Origin: Paulownia fortunei
Lineage: Eukaryota; Streptophyta; Magnoliopsida; Lamiales; Paulowniaceae
Direction of reading: 5' to 3'
Assembly: GCA_019321725.1 (NCBI GenBank)
Contig: CM033109.1
Location: 6,417,993 to 6,481,992 of the forward strand
Length of the DNA: 64,000 nt
Shown here piece after piece: positions 49,143-59,740 of the stretch. The position numbers and the translations under genes were made by a program. Each line of letters begins with the position of its first letter. The first letter of the stretch is position 1. The notes below the pieces were generated by a model. The model searched no databases, was not told the origin of the DNA, and saw nothing but the letters and a program-made list of their open reading frames with translations.

Positions 49143-49552
49143 ACATCACCACTTCACTTATTTTAAATTATATTTCTAGAAAAAAAAATTTCACTTGTCC
49201 AAAAAATTCTCAATTCAATTACTTTTCACAGTGGCAAATCATTTTTAATTGTGTTGATAAAGACATTTATCTTACAAGATTCCTATTTTTCTTTTGATTA
49301 TTTACATGTGAAAATGACTGCAAAATAAGTTTTCAAGCTGAAAAATTGGTTTTCTAGCTTTTACGGAGGTGACTGGTAATTTTTCCTCCAAAAAACAAAG
49401 GCCTACTCACAAGTGGAATTTTTCATGATCAAAACATGAGGACTAAACTTACAACGAAAAGCTAACTTATAAGACTGAATTTGGAATTTTTTGAAAGCAT
49501 AGTACTAAAATTCAACACCCCTAAAATGTGGGAGTAAAAATGCATTTTTCTC
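48111..49552. mobile_element. MULE-type element with long terminal inverted repeats and target duplication
   Basis: The arms (about 48111-48480 and 49190-49552) are inverted copies with several shared blocks; e.g. left CTTATAAGTTAGCC-type block reappears reverse-complemented on the right, as do AAAAATGCATTTTTA ends, GGAGG-AAAAT blocks and AAAATGATTTG blocks. The flanks are TTTGATATGG (48101-48110) and TTTAATATGG (49553-49562), a 10-bp target duplication with one mismatch. Length is 1,442 bp. The interior has no transposase, so it is non-autonomous. Long TIRs and a 9-11 bp duplication fit Mutator-like elements. Confidence 0.8.
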
Positions 49553-49562
49553 TTTAATATGG

Positions 49563-51460
49563 TATCAAGAGTAGACAAAAGACCTGATATCTAGTTGGTG
49601 CAATATATTTTCAAGATTTCTGAATTAATTACATATATCATTATCTTCCAATATTACTCACTATGTATACAATATCACATTTTTAATATTTCACGTATTT
49701 TTCTTTTTTTTAGTGAATCGATTACATACATCATTATATATACAACATCGGTAATCAAGAAATAATAATAACTAACAATCTTTTAATAAATATCAATAAT
49801 CTTCTAATATGAACTATTAATAAATGTAAACAATTAGCCACACACTATTAGAATTCGAACTCAAAACATTTAAGAGCTAAAGACCTCAGTCTTACCACTT
49901 AACAAAACATCATTACCAACAACAATTCAGGTTTTTAGCATCATAAAGAGAATTTGATTGTCGGATATATGAATACAATAATAAATACTTCAAAAAATTT
50001 CTATCTCTACTTCAAATCTTTTCAATCGTTATGTAAAAAGTCAATGATCATTTCTGGTAATTAATAATGCAACCCTCTCTAAACTTCATATTAGGGCATC
50101 CGATTCCAATAAGATCAGGATAAGAGAAATCTAATTAAGAATTAACATCCACAATTACGAGAGCCATTAGACGGTGGTCCAGGAATTGACATATTGCCAT
50201 AGGGAAAATTCTGATTCTCCATCAATTACAATATCACAGCCAGAAATTAGCAAAAATTAAAACGGAATTCTCCAATAATTTCAAATTAAAACATAATAAA
50301 AATCTGTGTGTGTATATACGTATGTATATTATCATTATTATTTTTATTATTATTATTTTACTTGGATAATTACAAATGTAATAGAGATTAACATGCAAAT
50401 GGTCTTGTCAACAGCAATCACACCAAATAGTGGAGGGTGTTGAACGATGTGTTTACTTTGGGAAAACCATTAACTATGCTAATGCTAAAGCTATTTCAAA
50501 CTAACACCTCTTAAAAGTGAAGATTAATCATAAGTTTTTGGACAAAGTCCATAATTAATCAAGTTGTTAAAGTACTAAGAAGAAAATAACCCTTATCAAC
50601 ATCATCGAACTACCTTTTCTTTTCTTTGACGTTAATTTAGGAACAACATGGATATTTACAGTTACACGAAAGTTATTGAATATTGATCTTAGTACAACTA
50701 AAATTACAGTAATATAAGTTTGAGATTAATAGTGATTATTACGCTTAAAATAATTACCGATATAGGTGTTGAATTTATGTATACAACCTTGAACCCTAGC
50801 TAGCTAGCTAGCCAAGCTACGCTATAACAAAAACTAAGCAACTCTATACATATATCTTCCACCCCAACGGCCACCTATGGCGGCGGCCGCCACCGCCCTC
50901 ATTGTTAACAACCAAAAAAGGGACAAAGTAGAAAATCATTATACATATATATATATATATATATATATATCAAAACATGGGGAAAATATATGTATATACA
51001 TGTAGCGTAGATGGATAGCAAATAATGGACCCAAAAAAAATGAAAATGGCCCACCATTCAAAGTGGGGGGTAATGGAACCATGTGCGATCATATGGTGGT
51101 TGGCCCTTATCCAGCCCCACACAACTCTCTTTTCACCTCCAAACCCAAAACCCATGAAAATGAAAGATCAAGACACACTAATATAAATATATATATACAT
51201 ATATATTCATATCATCCAATTATATTTATATAATATATCTTAATATAAAATAAAATAAAATAAAATTCACACATTAAAGATTGATTCTCAAGACTCCTCC
51301 TCACCTCCCATTTTCAATCCTTTCTCTCCCTAATATTCTTCTTTTCTTCATTCCCTTCACACGTTCTTTCTTTGACAATTCACTGGCCACATTCTCTCTC
51401 TCCCTCCACACCCCCCCCCCCCCCCAACACACACACACACACACTCATATCCTACTCCTA
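49563..51460. other. Intergenic DNA and distal 5' region of the IBH1-like gene
   Basis: No gene. It holds (AT)n at 50945-50970, a GC-rich GGCGGCGGCCGCC patch at about 50879-50893, and a TAGC microsatellite near 50797-50812. Confidence 0.5.
51411..51444 (+). repeat. (C)15 followed by (CA)n tract upstream of the IBH1-like gene
   Basis: A C homopolymer at 51411-51425 then CA repeats, about 220 bp before the ATG and preceded by a CT-rich stretch. It is probably in the promoter or leader and likely to vary in length. Confidence 0.9.
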
Positions 51461-51464
51461 TTTG

Positions 51465-51473
51465 TTATAAAGA
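51465..51473 (+). promoter_or_regulatory. TATA-like box before the IBH1-like gene
   Basis: TTATAAAGA about 193 bp upstream of the ATG. It is plausible but not unique in this AT-rich flank. Confidence 0.35.
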
Positions 51474-51665
51474 GATCTTGTGTCAGAAGTCTGGGATTGA
51501 AGTTTTCTTTGTCCTTCTGAGCAAGGAGGCCCCTTTTGTGTCAGAAACAAAATCTTTATCCCCAAGAATTGTAGTGCCTACTCTCTCAATCTATTGCAAA
51601 AAAAAACCCTAAATTTTTCTTCACTTATCAACCCCTTTTCTTCCCTTTTCCTCTCCACCATCTCC

Positions 51666-52142
51666 ATGAAGACTGACAAGAATCTACCCACGAACCCTAG
51701 CTCCATCAAAACTAGGTTCGCTCTTAAGTTTGTTCAAGCCATGAAGAAACTGAACAAGAACAGACCCCCTTCACCATCCATGGCGGACAAGTACAAGAGA
51801 TACCATGTTATCAGAGCTGCAGCTTGCGCATCCATGGCTTCTGCAGTCGGGCCGAGGAGGGCGTGGAGTCGGGCCGTGCTTTGGAAGATCAAAAACCACA
51901 CGCTGCACCATTCTCTGATATACAAAAGCAGAACTCAACGTTTTACAAGGAGAAAGAGAGTCCTAAAAGGAAACCCTAGACAAGACTTAGGTTTTGGACA
52001 GGAAGACGATCTTCGTGGGCTCGTGCCGGGAGGCGAAGAAATGGGTTTTTGCAGATTGTTGAGTGAAACTGCTCATTACATAAAGTGCCTCAGAGCCCAG
52101 GTACAGGTTATGACAAATATACTTGATCATTGTTCAACTTGA
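51666..52142 (+). CDS. IBH1-like: IBH1-type atypical HLH transcription regulator
   Basis: A single exon of 477 bp encodes 158 aa. The ATG at 51666 is chosen because the longer open frame upstream starts at a TTG and has no ATG. The N-terminus TRFALKFVQAMKKLNK is a hallmark of the IBH1/IBL1/AIF group. Helix 1 is IRAAACASMASAVGPRRAWS RAVLWKI, written in two parts. A variable basic stretch (FTRRKRVLKG) follows, then helix 2, LRGLVPGGEEMGFCRLLSET and AHYIKCLRAQVQVMTNIL. It lacks the Glu/Arg pair that binds E-box DNA, so by family knowledge it acts in the nucleus by dimerising with other HLH/bHLH proteins. It restrains cell elongation downstream of brassinosteroid and gibberellin, opposed by PRE/ILI proteins. 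It could be IBH1, IBL1 or an AIF member; length and the helix 2 text favour IBH1/IBL1. Confidence 0.9.
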   Translation: MKTDKNLPTNPSSIKTRFALKFVQAMKKLNKNRPPSPSMADKYKRYHVIRAAACASMASAVGPRRAWSRAVLWKIKNHTLHHSLIYKSRTQRFTRRKRVLKGNPRQDLGFGQEDDLRGLVPGGEEMGFCRLLSETAHYIKCLRAQVQVMTNILDHCST

Positions 52143-53045
52143 CTTAAGTACTTATAAATAGATCTGCAGAGTTTTCAGACAGACAAAACAGATGGTTTTT
52201 GCAAATGAAGAAATTTACCCTTTTCCTATGTCAACAAAATAATAGGGTACCTATAAATATTGGGATAGTTTCTTGGTGTACAGATAGAGGAAATCACTCA
52301 TAGTCTATATGCTAAATTTTCAAGTGTTTCTTTAATTTTTGCCTGTTTTTGTTTTATTTTAGTCGATTTGCAACAAAATGTAAACCTTAATTTCTTGTGT
52401 GCATGTGTATGATATAATGCTTGCTGCTGCTGCCTGCAACCACCATTTTCAGGACCTTCTTGATAAATATGGCTAAAAAGTAGATGATACTTGGCTTACA
52501 GTGAAGGTTAAGTCCTTCTATATATGATGTGAAATGAACAAGGAGCCAAATCTTAGACATGATTTTATTTTATTCCTGGGAAAAAAAATATTGATTTGAT
52601 TGTCTGTCTATTTTTTTTAAAGAAAGCAACATAAGCATATTAATTTCTTAAATATTTTTTGCTAGATCTATGTGTTGCTTATTATGTATTTTATTGTCAT
52701 TCAGACTTACTGTTAAGTGATTGAATCCCCTGCGCCTAAAGTTTCAAAAATAGTTCTATTAATTTGAATCCCCTGTTAGAGTAATTTCACAAATAGTTTT
52801 CCCTGTTAGCAATATTCTTGACATGGTGTTGTTTCATGGGAGTATTCTAAAGTATGAATTGGAGCATCAACCTGTATTGTACTAATACTGAGGAATTATT
52901 ATTTCTTTATCTGTATATATATGGTAAATTTCATAAAACCCCTCTAAATTTTGGCGAAATTGCAAAAAACTCCACTGTATCAAAAAATAGTCTAAAAACC
53001 CTATGTTAAAAAGATACACATGCTCCTCTACTGTTATATGGTAGT
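52143..53045. other. 3' flank of the IBH1-like gene and transposon-like sequence
   Basis: No further gene. The part at 52921-53035 (GGTAAATTTCATAAAACCCC and following) looks like a MULE-type terminal repeat, but no inverted partner was found nearby. Confidence 0.4.
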
Positions 53046-53047
53046 GA

Positions 53048-53400
53048 CGAATGGTTTGAGGCTTTGAGGTGGGTGGCGACAAGTTGGGTTATGGGTTCAT
53101 GTGGTGGTGTTTTAGGGTTGGTGACAATCAGGGGCTGGCCAGAAAATGATACCAAGGTGAAAATTATTTTTTCAGAAATAGTAAATAAAAAAATATTTTT
53201 TAATATTTAAGAAAGATAATTTTTTTAAAATTTAATAATTTTATGTATAAAATCTATATAAATTTTTTAATAAAAAAATTGGAATTGAGGGGGCAGCCGC
53301 TGTGGCCTACCCTTAGCTCCACCACTAGTGACAATATGGTTTGAGGTTTTGGGATGGTGGTGGCACGTTGGATTGGGGGTTGTGGTGATGGGTTCTAAGT
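53048..53400 (+). repeat. ~75-80-bp tandem repeat split by a MITE
   Basis: Two copies, starting ATGGTTTGAGGCTTTGAGG at about 53050 and ATGGTTTGAGGTTTTGGGA at 53337, are Gly/Val-coding-like G/T-rich units. They were adjacent before the 53129-53327 element inserted between them. Confidence 0.65.
53129..53327. mobile_element. hAT-like MITE with perfect 8-bp target duplication
   Basis: The element is flanked by GTGACAAT at 53121-53128 and again at 53328-53335. An 8-bp duplication is the hAT signature. The right end, reverse-complemented, starts TAGTGGTGGAGCTAAGGG, a common plant hAT MITE end. The left end, CAGGGGCTGGCC, seems to be a shortened version. The 199-bp interior is AT-rich. Confidence 0.72.
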
Positions 53401-53425
53401 GGCTTGGGATGGGATCGGAGGAGGG

Positions 53426-54532
53426 CACCCTTCAATTGGGTCCATTTAGCATTTTGCACCCTCAAATTGAAAAATTGCTAGATTATATCCTTAAATTAAT
53501 ATTTTTTTGGCACAATGCACCTTATTGCACTTCTATGCCAATTTTTTTTAAATTTAGTGAGTTAAAATGGTCAATAAGTATTCACTCCCTTCATTACCCA
53601 TTCATAATTAACTTTGCTAAATTTCTAAAATAATAATATATTTTAGTTAAATTAGTTTAATAAATTTGATTTTGATAGCAACAATAATTATATATTTTAA
53701 TTTGTTTGACTAAATAATTTTTTTACTATAAAACATTTGCTCTACATGTAAAAAAAACAAAAATAGAACATTAACTTTTCTATTCTTATTTTGAAAAGGA
53801 GCATTAAAACAACTAATAAAAAATCACAATATAAGTATTAAAATACCAAATAAATACTTTGAAAATTCAAGTAGTCATATCCATATAAAAAAGCAACCAT
53901 TAAAGATTACAAAAAATATAAAAACAATAAAATCATCAAATAAAAATTATTTTATTTACAAATTTTTGTTCCAAATGTAAAACTAAAAACAACTATCCTT
54001 TATTAAATAATTTTTATTATTTCTTTTATTTGCATATATTTTAATAAGCTATATTTTTATCAACATAATATATGTTTTATGATATATAGTTTTCTAAATA
54101 AAGATACTATTAGTTTTTATTTTCAAATGAGTAATAATTTATTTCTTAATAATTTATATTTTCAATTTTATTTTACATTTTTTTACCTTTAGAACAAATA
54201 TTTTATAGCCAAAAATATTATTTTTGCAAACAAATTAAGAAAATAAAACTATTATTACTATTAAAATCAAATTTATATAATTGTTGTTAATATTAATATC
54301 AAATTTATTGAATTAATTTGACTAAAATAATATTATTATTTGAGAAATTTAGAAAATTAACTATGAATGGGAAATGATGGGAAAATGAAGGGATTTTAGA
54401 AAGTTTGGCCTAAAAGTGCTATAGGGTGTATTGTGTCAGAAAAATATTAATTTAAGGATGTAATCTTTCAATTTTTTAAGGGTGCAAAGTGCTAAATGAA
54501 CCTAATTGAATGGTACAAAATAGCAATTACCC
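53426..54532. mobile_element. Fold-back element: ~400-bp inverted arms
   Basis: The sequence from about 53426 is mirrored from about 54532 inward, with shared blocks along most of the length. Examples are CATTTAGCA-TTTGCACCCT, ATCCTTAAATTAATATTTTT and AATAAATTTGAT. Only the centre (roughly 53850-54050) is unpaired. The right arm runs about 20 bp further out than the left, so the left tip is lost or diverged. It has no coding capacity. Transcripts would form a long hairpin. Confidence 0.8.
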
Positions 54533-55504
54533 AAGAAAAAATAAGGAAGGAGGAAAATAATAATAAAAAATAAAAATAAAATATATTGAAAATTTATATG
54601 ATTCAAAAAATTATAATTTATTTTAGAATAATTCATAGTTAAAAATATAGCTCATTTAATATATTAAATATAATAGAAATTATATTATAATGGATATATG
54701 TTTTCAATTTTTACATATTCAGGAAAAAATAGGCAGGTAAAATATATATTACATATCTGATAATTGTTATTGTGAATAGTTTTTTATATAGATACGGATA
54801 TTTGGATTTTATGAAGTGTTTTATTTGGTTTTTATTTAGTATTTCAGTCTTTATGTTGTGATTTTTAATTATTTGGTCATTTTAATTCTCACACTTTGCA
54901 ATTAAAAATGAAAAACTTAGTATTTTTCAATTTACATATGGGCAAGTATTTATAGCCAATTTTTTTTATTTTTTTTGTGACTAAACTAAAAAATATAGTT
55001 GATGTAACTATTAAAAGCAAACTCTCACCATATTTTTTTTTTCATAAAGTTATTGTTTCTAGGATTTGAACAAATTATAAATAATAACAAACTTAAAATA
55101 CAATTTTATTTTTTTATTTTTGCAAATTTTTCCTTTAATGCATTATGTTTTAATTCCACATAATACATATCAAAAGAGAAGGGTATAAAATATAATTTCA
55201 CATGCACTTGAAAGTCAAGGACATATGCCAAAACACTCCAATGTCCTCACACAATGCGTGAACCATAATCCATTATTGGTTGATCCGATTAGTTGGTGAT
55301 GTTGAAAAGCTAAGTGTCTAATCCGAGTCATTGTAAATGGTATTAAGAGTAGTGCTCCACTATGATGGACCAATAGGCCATCCCGAATAAAACATGATAG
55401 CATAACGTAGTGTGAGTGAGAGAATTTATTAGATGGTGTTTATAAGATACTTATTTTTATCCTATATTAACTATTCTTATTTCTCTTTTGAAATGTCAGC
55501 AAAC
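54533..55504. other. AT-rich intergenic DNA, no gene seen
   Basis: Only low-complexity AT-rich DNA and a slightly less AT-rich 200-bp patch at 55190-55400, whose open frames match nothing I know. Confidence 0.55.
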
Positions 55505-56981
55505 AATGTTTCATTTCCTAAAGATTTGGTCTTTTTAATTTTGGGGGTCATCAATTTGTATGTATTAATTTTCAAAATTTTGTAATTTCAATCTAAATTT
55601 CTTCGAAAAATTCATTTTTTTTTCGAAAATTGCTAACTTGATGCCGTTGTTTGCTTATGTAACTTGAAATTTGGAAATTTTTAAGATTTGGAGAAAAAAT
55701 CTGTACAATTATGTGGATAAAAAATTAAACAAAAAAGAAAAAAATATATTTAGAATATATCTAGAAAATTACCCATGGCATCCTATATGTGCGCATTTAC
55801 ATACATATTCATGTATATATACACATAAATACAATGTATAACGATCATTTAAACATATATATAGATATATGCCCACACAAAAATAGATATGTGTGTGTAT
55901 ATACATATACATACGAAGAGAGAGGGGGGTTTGGGAAGGAGATGAACACGGGATTAGCAAGGGGGGATGGGGGATTGGAGCGTTGAGGGGTACAGGATTG
56001 GGGCTTGGGGCAGAGGAAGGGGAGAGAAGAAGATGAACTGAAATTTTTTCAGTAAATTGTTTATATTTCTTAAAAGTGAGATAATATTTAAATATAATAT
56101 ATAAATTATTTTCTATTTTATTTATTGGTAAAATTAAATATATTTACTAATGTTTAACGAAATTCTATCAATAATATTTTTTATTTCCAGTAATTTTTTA
56201 AAATTATTTATATTTTGGAAAATTAAGAAATTATTTGAATATATTATGTAAACTATTTTCTAATTCGTTTATTATTGATATAGATTTACTTTCAAATTAT
56301 TAAATATATGAAATAACATCATTCTTCTTTATTTTCTGTAATGTTTTATAAATAATTTTTATTTTTGAAAATTAAAAAATTATTTAATATTATGTAAGCT
56401 ATTTTTTTGTTTTGTTTATTACTGAAATTAAATATATTTTCAAATACTTAAACATCAAATTTTCATAACATTATTATTTCTTATTTTCTATAAATTTTCT
56501 AAATTACTTATATTTTTGAAAATTAAGAAATTATTTCAAGATATTATGCAAAATATTTTTATTTTTTTATTGTTGATTTTGAATGTATTTTCTAATTAGT
56601 AAATATAAAATTTCATTAACATCATTTTTTTATTTTTAGTATTTTTTTAAATTATATACATTTTTTAAAATTAAAAAATTTATAAATATTATGTAAACTA
56701 TTGTCTATTTGGTTTATTTTGAAATTACATATATTTCCTAATATTAAAATATGAATTTCTATCAACACCTTTTTTATTATTTTTAGTTAAAAAATTATAT
56801 TATTTAATTTTTTGAAAATTAAAAAAAGTATTTATTTTCGAGAGGCATTGATTTTGTGGGCAAAATCAGATAAAATTTGTAAAATTTTGAAAGTTAATGC
56901 ATGTAAATTGGTGGGGCCCAAAATTATAGGACAATATTTCTATAGACGGATTTTGTAATTTTATTCCTAAAATGAAACATC
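55505..56981. mobile_element. TIR element enclosing a ~148-bp tandem array
   Basis: The left arm (about 55505-55620) has AATGTTTCATTT, TTTAATTTTGGGGGTCATCA and TTTTCAAAATTTT. The right arm (about 56860-56981), reverse-complemented, has GATGTTTCATTTTAGG, TATAATTTTGGGCCCCACCA and CTTTCAAAATTTTAC in the same order. The space between is largely a tandem array (56060-56850) and a purine-rich patch (55915-56035). There is no transposase. Target duplications are not evident. Confidence 0.68.
56060..56850 (+). repeat. ~148-bp tandem repeat array, about 5.3 copies
   Basis: Units begin near 56060, 56207, 56355, 56507, 56654 and 56798 (spacings 147, 148, 152, 147, 144). Each starts with TTTATATTTTTGAAAATTAA-like text, then ATTATGTAAACTATTTT-like, then a Thy-rich end with ATCAACA/ATAACAT. 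Copies are diverged (perhaps 70-80% identical) and over 80% AT. Confidence 0.85.
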
Positions 56982-57018
56982 TTTTTTTTTTTTACTTAAA
57001 ATAATAATGTGGTATTAG

Positions 57019-59740
57019 GCAAATTGCAAAATTGGTCTATAACTAATGAGAGTTGGCAAAAATGATCCTTTTTGAATTTAGACTTGCAATTAGATCTTGT
57101 TATTTTTATATTATTATGGATTGAGGGCAAATTTTGTTGAAAATGAAAAAAAAAATACTGAAATTTCACCCTCCTATGAGATAGAAAAATTGCGGATTTA
57201 TATTTTCTGGTGATGTCATCCCACGCCCAACCTAACCTACGTAGAACCTACACGAGGGGAAGAGAAACCTAATTTGAAAAAACACACTTCAATAGAGCTA
57301 CAAACATGAAAATTGGTCATGTAACTACAAGAGAATGGCAAAATTGATCTTTTTATAATTTGAAGTGGCAGTTTAACACTGTAATTTATAATTTTTCATG
57401 GGTTATGGATAATTTTCATCACAATTTTGGAAATTGGCCACTATGTTGCAGCTCACTTAAGGAATAAAAATTAGAGATTTTTACTTTATGGTCATTTAAT
57501 TCTGTGAATATTATATTGCCTATAAGGAGGGTAAAGAGTGCTGACCTGGGAAAATTGGATGTCAACTCACTCGTGACATGGAAAAAATTCTAACTAATTT
57601 TTTTCTTGGGTTAATTTTAGTAAACCCCCTTTACTCGACTATCCCTTTATTCTATTATGTTCTTAATTTTTTTTATCTTACCTCCTTCTACTCTCATTAT
57701 CTCACTTTACCCATTTCTTTTCTTAAAAAAATAATCAAATTGCCCTTACATATTATTTTAAGTAAAATTACTTTAAAATATGTTGATATTAATATATTTG
57801 TATTTATGTTCTAATAATTTTTGACTTGATTAATTAATACTTTCTATTAAATTAGTATATAATATGATATTTTTTATTATTTAATACGCTTTTACTTATA
57901 AATTCCCTACTTACTATAAATCTTAAAAAAATATTTTATTCAATACATAAAATATTAACAATTTTTTTATTATTAATAAAATTATCATAAGTTCATAGAA
58001 ACTATGTTAAATTCAAACATAGCCATTATAATTAAGTAATAAAAATAAAATTAATTTCTAAAATGACTATATTTTTAAATTTAAAAAAATATTCATTAAA
58101 TTATTTTATTTTTAACCTAGTATTCATCAAGTTACGATAAGTTAACTATTTATAACTTATTTAATAGTATTAAAGTAAACCTAAAAATGACTTTTTTGTA
58201 TTTAACATTGTTTCTATAAAATTTGATAATTATATTAATAATAAAAAATATTAATTATATTTTACTTATTTAATAAAATATGATTTGAAAATATATCACA
58301 CATTTTTTATATTTATGATAAATAGTAAATTTATAAGTAAAATGTATTAGTTAATAAAAAAAATCATACAATATAAAACTTTAATAGGAACTATGTAAAT
58401 AAAAAAATAGCCATTAAAATAAGTACAATAAAATATAAAATAAATTTTAATATTAAATATTAATTAATTAAGATGAAAAAATATTAGTATTTAAATATAA
58501 GTGTATTAAATTTAGAATATTTTAAAATAATGTTACTATAAGTAGTAAGGATAATTTGGTTATTTTTTTAAGGACACGTAATAATAAAGTGAGACAAAAA
58601 AAGTATAAAAAGATAAAATATGACAACTGAAAATTAATAAATATAAAGTTATACTCATAATAAAAAATAGAAAGATAAAATGAAATTAATCTTTTTTTTT
58701 CTTTTTTTTTTTCTTCTCCTTTTTCCTTCTTTTTTTTCCTTACTCTGCAGTGATAAGAACAATCATCCCACTAGCCTTCCACCCTACTCCAGCAGGCCAC
58801 CATCACAAAGCATACACCCTAAAACCCCGGACCTTCTATGCCACCACCCTTAGCCAGAAACAGATGTGGCTTGGAGGGTGGGTGGGTTGCAGGAGTTGAT
58901 GGAAGCGTGGAGGAAGCGATGGGGTGGTGGTTGGAGAGTAAGAAAAAAAAAAAAAAAAAAAATATTTGAAATGAGAGAAATTTATTTCTTTATTATGACT
59001 TTTATAATTATTTAATTAATTATACACTTAAAATAGTTAATATTAAATTTGTACTCCCAAATAAAGAAGTAATTAAAAGTTAATTTATGAATTGAATTAT
59101 ATTAATTAAATTTATTCATTAAATATCAAAAACTTATTGTAAATTAGTTAAGAATTAAAAAAAGATTTTTCTTAATTTATTTACATGATTAGTAATCACT
59201 TATCAAATTGTTTATAAAGAATGAATTTTATATTCTTTTCTTTATTTGCTTAATTGTATCCCTTCAAATCCGGTCAGGTGGATTTTTTTTCTTTTTTCTT
59301 TTTCCCATCATTAGTTGAGTTCCCATCCAATTTCCACCTTCATCTTTTTTTGCCCTTCACTTATGCAAGGTTCTATTAATTGGCCGAAAAATAAAGAATC
59401 TCCAATTTTGTTCCTTAATGAAGCAACAAGTGCAACATTTCGGTTAATTTTAGAAATTCCAGTAAAAAATATCATTAATTCGCAAAAAATTATGTTTTAC
59501 AATATCAACTTGTCAGTCTAAATTCTAAAATGACCAATTTTGTCACCTCTATAATTTGTCACCTCTATAGTTACTTGACCAAGTGAGGGGCACGTGTGGA
59601 ATTTCGGCCAATTCTCTAATTTCCGGCGACATTTATCCTCTATCCATGAAAAATAAAAAATTAAAGGACTTAATTGCAAGCCCAAATTAAAAAAAGACCA
59701 TTTTTACTAATTTTATAGTTATAGGACCAATTTTATACTG
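57019..59740. mobile_element. MULE-type TIR element, with another element nested inside
   Basis: The left arm (57019-57140) and the reverse complement of the right arm (59740-59610) share AAAATTGGTC-TATAACTA, GCTTGCAATTA/ACTTGCAATTA and ATGGAT-GAGG blocks. A second, similar segment at 57310-57445 pairs with 59580-59525, so the arms are compound or duplicated. The interior contains the element at 57610-58691, a pyrimidine-rich tract (58690-58740) and a GC-richer patch (58740-58940) with GGGTGG/CCACCC. No transposase is seen. Confidence 0.6.
57610..58691. mobile_element. Nested TIR element, ~200-bp arms
   Basis: The left arm (57610-57790) and the right arm (58500-58691, reversed) share TTAATTT at the tip, ATCTTTTTAT/TTATCTTACC, TCTCACTTTA, CTTAAAAAAATAA-CAAATT and ATTTTAAAATAT blocks in order. 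The interior is AT-rich and non-coding. Confidence 0.7.

Noticed and set aside
51594..51665. 24-residue N-terminal extension of the IBH1-like open frame
   Set aside because: It begins at a TTG, not an ATG; the first ATG is at 51666, and the protein from there matches the family.
55769..55986. Ile/Tyr/His-rich open frames on both strands
   Set aside because: They come from an ATAC/TATA-type low-complexity tract and look like no protein.
59315..59521. 68-residue open frame within the TIR element
   Set aside because: It lies in AT-rich transposon interior, with no recognisable domain.
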